64,000 bases of DNA from Mercenaria mercenaria (Eukaryota; Mollusca; Bivalvia; Venerida; Veneridae), in the NCBI RefSeq assembly GCF_021730395.1, contig NC_069366.1:68825001-68889000 (forward strand), read 5' to 3'. Both the position numbers and the translations under genes were made by a program. Positions 47,892 to 58,796 of the stretch are shown here, in pieces. The stretch's first letter is position 1. Each line of letters begins with the position of its first letter. The notes under the pieces were generated by a model. That model saw nothing but the letters and a program-made list of their open reading frames with translations, did no database searches and was not told the DNA's origin.

Positions 47892-48186
47892 AAAAGCGTA
47901 GTATAATTATATCTATTCCTAGCTATTGCTGGATTTAGCTATATAGCTAATTTGTTACCTTTCTGGGACCTGTTTATCAGTATTGCATAAAAATTTTTAC
48001 TGCATAGCTTGAAAGATAAAAGTTCAAGGATTCAGGAAATTCAAAATGAGGAATTGGCACAGGAGGGCTTTGTTATGTTTTATGATAGCTGAAACAAGTT
48101 ATGAAAGTATAAGCAATAACTCAAATGGGTTATAAACTGTGATAACTTGAAACAGTTACACCCCTGACTTCTGGTGTGGCAAAATA

Positions 48187-49333
48187 AACTAGAGCTATCA
48201 CTAAAGGTGATGAATGTACCCCCCGCATGCACTGACACAGTACATTGCAATTTGACGCACACAAGATTGCATAATTATGTAGACTGTATGTATACAGTAT
48301 AGTAACAAAAAACAAAGTCCCATAACTATGCAGAATATTTATCTAAAAGAATGTAACATGCACCATGCACAACTAGGGTTTGTACTGATCACTTGTGTGA
48401 AGTTTCATTAAATTGTGTGCAAGGGTTTGGTAGATTAGGCACGCACAAGATTGCATATGCAGACTGTATGTACATAGTATGTTAGCAAGAAACAAAGTCC
48501 CATAACTCTGCAATATTTGTCGCTGAAAGAACCTAACATGCCCCATGCACAACTACTGTTGTTACTGATCACTTGTGTGAAGTTTCATTAAATTGTGTCA
48601 AGGGGATGAGGAGAGATGGTGCGCACAAGATTGTGTCTATGTATATAGTATAGTAACAAATAACAAAGTCCCATAACTCTGCAAATTTTTTTTTCTGAAA
48701 GAACCTAACATGCCCCATGCACAACTACTGTTGTTACTGATCACTTGTGTGAAGTTTCATTAAATTGTGTCAAGGGGATGAGGAGAGATGGTGCGCACAA
48801 GATTGTGTCTATGTATATAGTATAGTAACAAAAAAACAAAGTCCCATAACTCTGCAAATTTTTTTTCTAAAAGAACCTAACATGCCCCATGCACAACTAC
48901 TGTTGGTACTGATCACTTGTGTGAAGTTTCATTAAATTGTGTGCAAGGGGATGAGGAAAGATTGTGCGCACAAGATTGTGTCTATGTATATAGTATAGTA
49001 ACAAAAAAACAAAGTCCCATAACTCTGCAAATTTTTTTTTCTAAAAGAACCTAACATGCCCCATGCACAACTACTGTTGGTACTGATCACTTGTGTGAAG
49101 TTTCATTAAATTGTGTCAAGGGGATGAGGAGAGATGGTGCGCACAAGATTGTGTCTATGTATATAGTATAGTAACAAAAAAAACAAAGTCCCATAACTCT
49201 GCAAATTTTTTTTCTAAAAGAACCTAACATGCCCCATGCACGACTACTGTTGGTACTGATCACTTGTGTGAAGTTTCATTAAATTGTGTCAAGGGGATAA
49301 GGAGAGATGGTGCGCACAAGATTGCGTCTACGG

Positions 49334-49364
<31 letters not shown>

Positions 49365-49411
49365 ACCTGAAACCAGTATACCCCCCCTTACAACTTTGTT
49401 GTCGGGGGTAC
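48187..49411 (+). mobile_element. Pearl/Helentron-like element (HINE-g), about 175-bp tandem repeats
   Basis: The 5' end is AACTAGAGCTATCACTAAAG, with hairpin ATCAC/GTGAT and subterminal GTACCCCCC. The 3' end is CGGACAGACGGACAGACAGA then TACCCCCCC...GTCGGGGGTA, inverting the 5' motif around a second small hairpin (ACAAC/GTTGT). Seven units (CACAAGATTGTGTCTATG near 48258, 48441, 48621, 48795, 48969, 49140 and 49316) are about 175-180 bp apart. The later units are nearly identical, pointing to recent amplification. Confidence 0.88.
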
Positions 49412-50314
49412 AACAAGAGCTGTCTCCGTAGGATGACACATGCCCCCAATGGCACTTTGAATGAATAGTTATGGCCGATGTTCGAGTTTTGGACCTTTGA
49501 CCTTTGCGCGCGACACATCGTCTTACTGTGTCACACATTCATGCATAGTTATTTTAAAATCCATGCATGAATGACAAAGATATGGACCGGACATGCCCAT
49601 CAATGCACTATCATGAAAAATGATCTTTAACGTCTAAGTGTGACCTTGACCTTTGAGCTACAGACCTGGGTCTTGCGTGTGACACGTCATCTTACTGTGG
49701 TACACATTCATGCCAAGTTATTTGAAAATCCATCCATCGATGACAAAGATATGGACCGGACACGCCCATCAATGCACTATCCTTTAACGTCTAAGTGTGA
49801 CCTTGACCTTTGAGCTACGGACCTGGGTCTTGCGCACTGCACGTCGTCTTACTGTGGTACACATTCATGCCAAGTTATTTGAAAATCCATCCATCGATGT
49901 CAAAGATATGGACCGGACACGCCCATCAATGCACTATCCTTTAACGTCTAAGTGTGACCTTGACCTTTGAGCTACGGACCTGGGTCTTGCGCACTGCACG
50001 TCGTCTTACTGTGGTACACATTCATGCCAAGTTATTTGAAAATCCATCCATCGATGACAAAGATATGGACCGGACACGCCCATCAATGCACTATCCTTTA
50101 ACGTCTAAGTGTGACCTTGACCTTTGAGCTACGGACCTGGGTCTTGCGCACTGCACGTCGTCTTACTGTGGTACACATTCATGCCAAGTTATTTGAAAAT
50201 CCATCCATCGATGACAAAGATATGGACCGGACACGAAAATTGCGGACAGACGGACAGACTGACAGACCGACAGACGGTTCAAAAACTATATGCCTCCCTT
50301 CGGGGGCATAAAAA
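49412..50314 (+). mobile_element. Pearl/Helentron-like element (HINE-h), about 156-bp tandem repeats
   Basis: The 5' end is AACAAGAGCTGTCTCCGTAG, with hairpin TGTCTCC/GGATGACA and subterminal ATGCCCCC. The 3' end is GCGGACAGACGGACAGACTG then TGCCTCCCTTCGGGGGCATA with AAAA. Units with CCTTGACCTTTGAGCTAC at 49644, 49800, 49957 and 50113 are nearly identical. It starts at the last base of HINE-g, so the two are joined head to tail. Confidence 0.9.
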
Positions 50315-51036
50315 TACTCTGGAGAGGAAAAAACATTTCAAAGTAGTCTGTTATGCTGTAGTTTCGATCCCCTTAACACTTCCTTCTGCACATGCGCATT
50401 AACACTGACATGTGTGAGGGTCAAAATTAGATCAAAGTATATTTTGGGCATTCCTCCAAAGATATAAATAGCTTAAAACACAAAGAAATATAAAATATGT
50501 AAATTATGCATACATAAAACCAACCATGTCATCGGTCTGGATCACTAAAAAACTTTCTTGTTAATTCGCACCCTCTGAATGCATATGTGTAGAAAGTCTT
50601 GTTTAATGTGAAAAATTAGTAATTACAGCACAGTTCACTTTATTCATTCCACCCTGAAGCCACTTGTATGTAGAATTGTAAAATAACGATGTACAAACTG
50701 GATAGTGTAACTTTTTAAAAACACGTCAACTGGATGATTAGTTTCTGGACGAAGAAATTAGTTTTAGGCACTGCGGCCTTATTTCGTTTGACCCTCTATA
50801 AGACACCAATTAGTTGGTTGAAAAATCAAAAATACTGGCATTATGCAACAAAATGTATTATTAAAGAAGACTCAAAGCAAAATCAAGAAATTTAGAGTCA
50901 AAAGAGCAGGTGTGCGGACAATTGCATGACCCAACAACCCGCGAAAATGTCGGCCGCTTGCCTCATTTTGCATTAAAAATGGCGGACCAGTAAGTATGAA
51001 CTTAACGGTAAAATACGGGGTTTTTGGAAGGGAAGC
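50315..51036. other. Intergenic region, no supported gene
   Basis: Contains AAAATGGCGGACCA followed by GTAAGT near 50988-51003, which looks like a first coding exon (Met-Ala-Asp) with a donor. No matching downstream exon could be confirmed. Otherwise AT-rich with no features. Confidence 0.35.
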
Positions 51037-51538
51037 AACTACCGGCAGAAAAAATTAATACACGCCTGCAAGAGTCTGGTTGCGTGGAAGAAAGTTTAGC
51101 GAAAATTAAATGGAAACTACAACGATTTAATGGCAAATAATCGGGAATTTAGATGAAATTAAGGTCAAATATATACTGTGGCAACCATTTGTTTGTTGTC
51201 GAATTGACAAGAAGTAGACATACTCTGCATCATGCTAATTTAATCCATATATTAGTGACTGACAAGAGCATAATATGAAATTGTTTGAACTACCGGCAGA
51301 AAAAATCAATACACGCCTGCAAGAGTCTGGTTGCGTGGAAGAAAGTTTAGCGAAAATTAAATGGAAACTACAACGATTTAATGGCAAATAATCGGGAATT
51401 TAGATGAAATTAAGGTCAAATATATACTGTGGCAACCATTTGTTTGTTGTCGAATTGACAAGAAGTAGACATACTCTGCATCATGCTAATTTAATCCATA
51501 TATTAGTGACTGACAGAGCATAATATGAAATTGTTTGA
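51037..51538. repeat. 251-bp tandem duplication, about 99% identical
   Basis: The unit beginning AACTACCGGCAGAAAAAAT occurs at 51037-51287 and 51288-51538. Only about two differences were seen (TTAATAC/TCAATAC and one missing base in GACAAGAGC), so the event is recent or the copies are being homogenised. The unit has no ORF. Confidence 0.93.
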
Positions 51539-51867
51539 AATGACTGCACAAGTTTCTAAGTTCCTATACACACATATTGAAAGCAAAGAATCTCATCAAG
51601 ATAAATGTCACATATCAATAATCTTGCATGACACTTCATGAAAAAGTAAACTTTAGTTTAATTCTTCCATCACTTAATATTCATGTCAGAAGGTTCAGGT
51701 TCACGTGATAGATGTCACGCGACACTCAGAGCCCATGTATTCACTGGATAGAAAATCATTGTTTCTTCCATTTAATCATCACAGATGAAAGCACAAATTA
51801 AAACTTTGGGTACTCTAATCTCACAGTATACAGATGTAACATAATCTATTTTCTGCATAATTACAGG

Positions 51868-52194
51868 TCAGTCTCTCCACTGATTTCCACACTGCATATT
51901 GCAACACTTGTAAAATGTTGTCATGGGTTCATCTGCTGATCTAGTCTGAATTTGCATAAAGAACGCCCTGTTGTGTGCACACTTTGGACATGTCTCTTCA
52001 GTAGAATCAACATTTTCCCATGCAGCTGCACCGCCAAGAACATCATCCACTTCTTTTAATTTTGGATATTTTCTGTTCGTTATTTTTCTAGAAACGTTTT
52101 GAACATAAGGGCATGTCTGGCAGGCAAATCTATAGCACTGTGTCCCTTCTTCAACTACCAAAACATTCGCACAAGTAGGACAAAACAGCAACAT
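51868..52194 (-). CDS. POLR3K: RNA polymerase III subunit RPC10/POLR3K (RPC11 homologue), single exon
   Basis: A small nuclear pol III subunit that supports transcript cleavage, termination and reinitiation. The ATG at 52194 gives 108 aa, exactly the usual length of the family, starting MLLFCPTC. The N-terminal zinc ribbon has CPTC (5-8) and CQTCPY. The middle carries the near-invariant NRKYPKLKEVDDVLGGAAAW. The C-terminal TFIIS-like ribbon has CPKC, the acidic hairpin RSADEPMTTFYKC and CCNMQC, ending QWRD. All eight zinc-binding cysteines and the DE catalytic pair are present. An upstream in-frame TTG is not needed. There is no intron in the coding region, whereas vertebrate POLR3K is split. 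Intact reading suggests a working gene rather than a dead retrocopy; no poly(A) tract was noticed downstream. Confidence 0.96.
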   Translation of the reverse strand: MLLFCPTCANVLVVEEGTQCYRFACQTCPYVQNVSRKITNRKYPKLKEVDDVLGGAAAWENVDSTEETCPKCAHNRAFFMQIQTRSADEPMTTFYKCCNMQCGNQWRD

Positions 52195-53576
52195 TTTACT
52201 CAATCAAAACGTGCAAAATTAAAGGAATATTCTGAAATTTCATCACACTGTCAACCATATTATTTCCGGTTTGGGATTAGTCGTTAAATTTTATTCTTAT
52301 CTTTAAGAGAAGTGATATTTTGTTTGTTATTTACTTTACAAAAAAATAAAATAAAATAAATAATTTTTCAAAAAAAATGTCTGATTCATGTGTCTTTTTC
52401 ACAGAGATTTATCACCTCGATACAACAGGAAAGTCTCAAACTTATCCCTGATGTTTTCCAAACTGAAGAGCGACAGGAAATGATATTCTGCTTGTAAAAA
52501 ATAATGTTGCTCGTCTATTAAAACTGATGTTTTGCCATGAATGTGCGTTTGATATTGTTCTTTCCTGTGACAATATGTTTGTGGTAAGAAGTTCTTGATT
52601 ATTTGATCAAAGATTAGATCTATCCTAGAGTCATTAGTTTTGACGCCCTAAGCAGTCACTTGTATTTCATTAGTAATATCAAAGAGCTATAAAAATAAAT
52701 AGATTGGCAACTTGAAAGGCATATAGAGCAAATCTCGCCAACCTCCCGTGACAAAAAAACGAGATCTCGTTTACCGGAAGTGGCGCTTTCTCCACGCGCC
52801 ATTTTGTATGTGAAAGCATTTATTCATCGGTAAAATAATTATCACCGTATGTCCACGCTTCTTTTGATGGCAAAAAAAACCGTGTATTTCGTGTCTTAAG
52901 ACCATTTCAAATTAAACTTATTTTGTTTTAGAAGCTAACATGTATTTTAAATGTATTTTTCAAGGTACAAATTGTAACTCCATCCTCGCCGATGTTTGTT
53001 TTTGTAAGATAACGCCGAATCACGCTCTGACACGAGCTCACGCGAGATTACAGCCAGTTGCCATTCTGTGTATTTTATACTTCTTTGGTAATATAGATAA
53101 ATTAAACAAATAAATAGTGTTGTTATAAACTATGGCATGTCTCCCTTTATTTTATTCCTGTTTTGTGAATTTTGTGGGCAAAAAGGTGTCAATATTTGTA
53201 TTACTGCTGACTGACCATCGAGGCATCCATATTTTTAAGGCTCATGAGAAATGACGCCTTTTGATTGGCTGGCTCTCTTAACCAAAACTTCACTTTTCTG
53301 GAGCCTATATGGCCAAAATCATATTTGGCTGGTATAATTCTATGTGAATGCAGTTGAGACCTGAAACTTAAAAGGAAAATAAACAAATTAATATTAATCT
53401 TTTTAAGTGACTTTTTTTACTTTTTCTTTGTAAAATGTGATCTTTTTTATTCACTTTACATATTGTTAATAGCAGTCATTCATTATCAAAACAGTGAGGA
53501 CACAAAAATATATAACCCTTTCTAACAGCTCTAACTTTGGTACTTTCAGTGAAAACCTATTAGAAACATGACCTTC
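52195..53576. other. Intergenic region upstream of POLR3K
   Basis: Should hold the POLR3K promoter; no TATA-type box is obvious, as expected for a housekeeping gene. Around 52402-52490 an AG acceptor followed by a short open stretch was noticed but could not be tied to a gene. Otherwise AT-rich. Confidence 0.35.
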
Positions 53577-54755
53577 TTTACCCATACACATTTAACCCTT
53601 TGTCATGTGTTTGCAGAATATATTTTGAATATTTGTTTTCTCAGAAACTATATTCCAAGTGATTGCAAAGTATTTGCACCAGACTTTCGCAAACAGTCTG
53701 CAAAACATATCACAGTGAAGCAAAGGGTTTGCAAATAAACACTTAGATAAATTACAGACTGCAAAGGTTTTGCAAACAGACAGCAAAGCATCTGCAAACT
53801 AACACTTAGCTCATTTAGTTAGCAAAGGTATTGCAAATAAACACTTTGTACACAAAAGAAAGAGCAAAGCATTTGCAAATAGTTAACATAGATGAATTTG
53901 CTTTCCTGGTAGACTCTAGGTACAGGAAGTAATTAACCATTCTGTCTCCTGATTGGTCTATATTCAAATGACAGGAATTTTGAAAATATTGTGAGGAAAT
54001 GTTTACACATCAAGTAGTAGAAATATTTTGGTGATGCAAACTTGTTTTAAACAGATCATTATATTCTAATTATTTTTTCTGGATATAAACTTTGTTGAAT
54101 ATGGATAATTACAATGCAATACCAAGTTATTAAGCAATAAGACTTCCAAGAACCAGAGGATATTGCAGCATGTGGAAAGGTAATTAATGTTAATGAATGA
54201 TAGTTATTTAAAACACTTTTTACTGAAGCAGTTGTTGAAACTTACATTATTACATAATTTTAGTTATTGTTACTGAATGATCACTGCAATGATTGACATT
54301 TAATAGATATTTAAACTGCAAATGGTTTTGTGACTTTACTTACGTTTTTCAGATATTAAGTCCTTTCCTTTGAACCTCAGAAATTCATTTTTTGCTATTT
54401 GTTACGTATTTGCAAATACTTTGCATATTATTTGCATGTAAGTTGCAAATACTTTGCTATCACTTTGCGATTACTTTGCTATCACTTTGCGATTACTTTG
54501 CTATCACTTTGCAATGTGTTTGCCAAAGTTTCAGCTGTGAATTGTAAATTATTTGCGAAGTATTTGCATTCTGTGTGCGTAGTGTATATTTGCAAAAGCT
54601 TTGCAGAATAGTTGCACGTTTCGTTCCATTTCTACTCGTCTGTGGAATATATTCAGCAATCATTTGCTGCAACTGTTCTGCAAAGGTTATGGCAAATATT
54701 TGGCAAAGATAAAAAATATATTCTGCAAAGGCCCTGTTTTTGCATGGGTATTTAC
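53577..54755. mobile_element. Element with inverted arrays of TTTGC/GCAAA motifs (S2)
   Basis: The outer ends pair: ACCCATACACATTT...TTTGCAGAATATATTTT on the left, and AAAATATATTCTGCAAAGG...TGCATGGGT on the right. The left array (53610-53900) is rich in GCAAAG, TTTGCAAA and CTGCAAA. The right array (54385-54740) is rich in CTTTGC and ATTTGC, including a three-fold 19-20 bp repeat ACTTTGCTATCACTTTGCGA. The roughly 480-bp centre lacks the motif. No transposase ORF. Confidence 0.68.
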
Positions 54756-55379
54756 AACAAGATTTGACAAAAAGCAGCAAAACCATATTCAATTAAATTA
54801 ATTTAATGTTTTCAAATGATACAAGGTGTATAGCCTACAGGAGAGTGAAAAATCTAAAATTTATTCAAAATTTCAGTCAAAGAACTGTCTTGTGACTTTG
54901 AAAAATAGCTAAGGGGAAGAGAAAACCAAGATCTGAATTCCTGACCAGTTGCTCCTGTAAGAATTAGGTCTTTAAAGGATTGGAGATTTTTGCATTATTA
55001 AAAAGACATAAAAATACACCAAAGTATGAAAAAATAATATAATCTTACTGTAAATCTGTTGAATGCATTAATGTTTTATTTGAGCAAGGTAAAGTATTGC
55101 CTGCTTCGCAAACGTGTGTAATTTGGCATCATAAAAGGTCACTTATACCTATTTGACAGCAAAATAAATAAGGGCGTCAAAACTCATGAGCGTCAAAACA
55201 GATGATCGAAGGATACAGGCAATATCAGGGAATCTTCCCCGCTATCTGTTTAGGCTGATCACTACCAAATAGAAGGTAAGCCTCCGCTGGTCTAGTCAAA
55301 GTAATTCAAACACAATTAGTACTAATCTGTTTTCCGTTCCTAATGCATTTTCTTAAAAGCAACGTGCTTACTTTACCCT
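54756..55379. other. Short intergenic stretch, nothing recognised
   Basis: AT-rich sequence between element S2 and the LINE; no exon or repeat family was recognised. Confidence 0.35.
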
Positions 55380-56612
55380 ACCGCGTTTCAGTATGTATCA
55401 GAACACAGCGTGTAATCGTTGATGGGGCATCATCCGAGCCGGCACCCGTTACTAGCGGCGTACCTCAGGGAAGTGTTCTCAGCCCCATTCTCTTTCTTGC
55501 TTTCATCAACGACTTACCCCTACATGTGTTATCCAAGTCACGACTCTTCACCGATAACTGTGTGGTATACCGCGAGATCAACACCGAAGCCGATTGTGAA
55601 ATACTACAGCAAGACCTACATAACCTTGCGGACTGGGAGAAGCAATGGGGCATGTCATTCCACCCCGAAAAATGCAGTGTCCTACAAGTACACCGGAAGA
55701 GGTCCCCAGTCAAGTTTGACTACACTGGTAAGGGCCATACACTCAATTCTGGGGCATGCACCAAGTACCTGGGAGTACACTTGACACAGAACCTCGCCTG
55801 GAACACCCACATTGATAAGATCACCAAGAAGGGGAACAGTACCTTGGGTTTTCTTCATCGGAACCTCAGGATTAGCAATGAGGAAGACAAGACCACAGCT
55901 TACATCTTGCTTGTGCGTCCAAACCTAGAGTACTGTTCTACTGTAATACGTGTATGGAACCCCTACACTAAGGACCAGACTAAAAAGTTGGAGATGGTGC
56001 AGAGGTGGGAGCACGCTATGTCACTAATAGGCACCACAACACCAGTAGCGTCGCCACGATGCTGGACCACTTACAATGGGATACGCTGGAGTCCAGAAGA
56101 ACTAATTTAGCCCAGCTTACCATGCTATACAGGATTGTCAACAACCTGGTAGACATCCCAGCTCAACAGCATCTTACTTCAGCTTCAAGCTGCACTAGAT
56201 CTACAAACAGTAGAAAGTACAGGCAGCCATCATCATCTACATCATACTACAGGAACTCCTTCTTTCCCCGGACCATCACCATTATGTAACAGCCTACCGT
56301 CGGCGACCGCTGACGCCCCTGATTTGGTATCCTCCAAGCAGGGGCTATCATCACTAAAGTTCTATGTAGGACCGTCCCAGCTACAAGTACCTCCTGATGA
56401 TTCCTGGAGCTGTGCCAGCCGCGGCCACCGTAACTAGAGAGGCTTGGGTTAAAGGGGTGAAAACGTAGCTGGGTAACACTTTTTTTACTTCTCTCTTTTA
56501 CCTATCCCACTTTTTTATGACTATCCTTTCCATCTTTTCTCTTGACCAAACCACCTGTCGCGTGATGATCAAGTGTGACTGAGTCGACGTATGATGTAGA
56601 TGTAGATGTAGA
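55380..56612 (+). mobile_element. 5'-truncated jockey/CR1-like LINE with (GATGTA)n tail
   Basis: RT domain blocks appear in one frame from 55380: SGVPQGSVLSPILFLAFIND, then FTDNCVVYREI at the position of the F/YADD catalytic motif. The two Asp codons are changed to Asp-Asn with a preceding Thr, so the active site is lost. KYLGVHLTQNLAWNTHI, LRISNEEDKTTAYILLVRPN and WNPYTKDQTKKLEMVQR follow. The frame then shifts near 56000 and continues as RYVTNRHHNTSSVATMLDHL. It shifts again near 56280, before the SLPSATADAP-like segment. The tail near 56590-56612 is ATGTAGATGTAGATGTAGAT, a simple repeat typical of this LINE group. The 5' half is missing. Confidence 0.9.
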
Positions 56613-58796
56613 TCACTTTGCATTCTATTGAAATCCAGGCATGTTCCTATCGCATGCTGGTAAAAATGGCATCGTAAGAATTTAATGTCCCGAAAAGAAA
56701 AGCTGAAAGAAGCGAAAAGTAGTAAATTCAGCGGGTTGTATTTAACTAACTGTAGTTTTCTTATATAAAAGTTAACACCCCATTTTCTTTTTGTTTTTCT
56801 GAAGTAGAGATCTAGTAGAGTTCTTTATGGGAATATAAGTCTCTGAAAACCTGATATGCTAGAAAATGTTGAAAACCCATTAAGAAGTAAGTGGATTTTA
56901 TATGAAATAAAGAACAGCTGGATTTAGTGATGTTCAGCCTTTACGGAATGAACAAAAAGGAAGTGTCTATCGGCATGACTGTTGTGCCAATTATTTTTCT
57001 TATCCGCACGATGGTTGTGCCGATTAGTGTTCTTATCCGCACGACGGGTGTTTTGGTAGCATGTCTATTTTTTGTGAAGGTATATCTTAGTTAAAAATAC
57101 TAGCTGTAACAGCATCATGTTCATTGTTTGAGATATCAAATAAATAGACTTTGATTGGATATTAAAACAACCATTATTAGTAAAATTAATTGAATAATTC
57201 ATCCATTGAAAATAAATCAAAAGAATGCAAAGAATACATATTCTTGCATAATTAATAATAGTTAGCATAACTTCATGCCATTATTTTATTTTTCATATAT
57301 ATGAATGTTTTTAATTCAATAAATCGTGTGTAAGGTAAAGGTAACTTTCTTAAAAGGGAAATTTTATTTACCGTCGCTTTGTGAAACAGTTAACATCAGC
57401 TCTGTAGAGCTTTTAAGCGACCCTATTTTAAGAACAGTTAAAACCAATTATACCTTACCCCCAGCAATTTCACAGTGCAGAAACAGTGAACAACCCAAAC
57501 GGAAATAGTGATGTGATTATACGACATACACAGTATCTGGGTTTACACGCCGCTGCTATTTTCATTTATTTTTACACTATAGTGGAGTTTAGGCGTCTTT
57601 ATCTGTAAGTAGTCAATAGATTATACATTGAAGAGATAATTCGTCTTAGATTTCATCAGTACGTGTGTTAAGTACCGTCGTTATGTTGCCGTAATCAAAA
57701 GTAATCACCGATTTCTGTTGAAACTTCAGAAAGTGTCACACGAATAAACAAAGTTTTCCCTTCTAGTTGATAATGGACATGTATAAGATTCATATTAAAG
57801 AAGTCCTGCATTGTCAATAAATTGTTCTTAAACTCATGCGTTACAAGGTATTTATCATTTGCGTAGAAATATACCGATTTCTGTAGTCAATGTGTCATTT
57901 TCATATTGAACGATTTATTGAAAACTGTCCAGAATGATGTGAACGATTTGTTGCGATTTTATTGAAAATTTATAGCGATTAACTGGGAGTAATTATAGTA
58001 ATTCTTGTTCATTTAACTGTTGAAACTGGCGAGATTTTGTAGACAGTACCAGTGGTATTGGACCTGAAAGAACTTAAAACACTTATCATGCAGTTTTAGC
58101 AAATACAAATGTACATACAATAACTAATTTGTGCAATATGTGTTTGGAACTTGGCAGCTGTTTGGTTTGAGTGACAATTATTCATGACTATGTTGGGTAT
58201 AGTTTAGATATAGTTATTGTTTACTAAATATGTAAGAAAAAAATCTCAATTAGATTTTTCGGCCGTCTAGTTCACTTTATTTTGTTGTTCATTACAATCT
58301 TACCGTTAATAACAATTCTATCAACAGGCGACTGACTACCTTCTGAGTTTTGAAATGTTTAAACTGCGGAAACATTTCTGTGCTTTAAGTCCATTGCCTT
58401 CCACAATTTTTGTTATGAGACAGCATTTTGTGTGTTTGTCATCAGGCTATTTGTTTTGGGATGAGGGCTTTGTGGCTTTCTTTTTCTTCCCGTGTTAATC
58501 TTTTTAACACATGTTTTAGGTTGAGGGCTATAAATAAGTGGCATTCTTTCTCTTGCTAGGTTAATATTTTTGTCAGATGACGAAAACACGCAATGTAAAC
58601 GCTGGCACTACCTCATTCTCGTGTAATATAGCCTTCATTATGAGTGGTATTACAACATATACATCATGTGTAGCATTTTAAAAATCTAAGAAATTTTAAA
58701 ACACTTCCTCACCTTTTTTCCCTTTTCTCATGTTATTCTGACTAAGCAGCTTTTTTTCGAGTGTTGTTAATTTAGACTGCATATCTTGCCTATGCG
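56613..58796. other. Intergenic stretch, no gene recognised
   Basis: AT-rich. Near 56966-57050 a 36-bp phrase (TTATCCGCACGATGGTTGTG) repeats about two times. No supported exon. Confidence 0.4.

Larger units (their letters stand above)
40634..47972. mobile_element. Nested inverted-repeat element B (hAT-like ends)
   Basis: The left end CAGGTCCCAGAAAAGTCACA (continuing AATTAGCTATATAGCTAAAT) has its complement at 47972 (ATTTAGCTATATAGCTAATT...TTTCTGGGACCTG). The TIR is about 45 bp with three mismatches. TTTATCAG directly follows the right end, and TTTATCAG overlaps the left end, suggesting an 8-bp target duplication with a lost CAG. It contains elements C and G. Confidence 0.72.
38985..48166. 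mobile_element. Outermost inverted-repeat pair (element A) enclosing nested elements
   Basis: The left end CAGGGGTGTAACTGTTTTAA (38985 onwards, similarity to about 39065) is matched by its complement TTGAAACAGTTACACCCCTG ending at 48166, with similarity to about 48070. The shared segment is about 80-95 bp with indels, including AACTTGTTT(T/C)AG(T/C)TA. The CAGGGGTG start is hAT-like. No target duplication was recognised. Interior: HINE-d, then element B. Confidence 0.65.

Noticed and set aside
38985-48166. A single large inverted duplication
   Set aside because: Similarity is limited to the end segments and the intervening flanks do not align by eye, so serial nesting is preferred.
49260-50402. 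Several open frames of 60-92 aa in the 49-50 kb arrays
   Set aside because: They are translations of HINE-g/h tandem units and the GGACAGAC tract.
50986-51003. ATGGCGGACCA|GTAAGT as the first exon of a plus-strand gene
   Set aside because: Start context and donor look good, but the only candidate next exon (after the AG at about 52403) gives a stop after 25 codons in the required phase, so no gene model was accepted.
52404-52496. Open stretch reading QQESLKLIPDVFQTEERQEM
   Set aside because: It follows an AG acceptor, but its frame does not fit any upstream exon found and no homologue was recognised.
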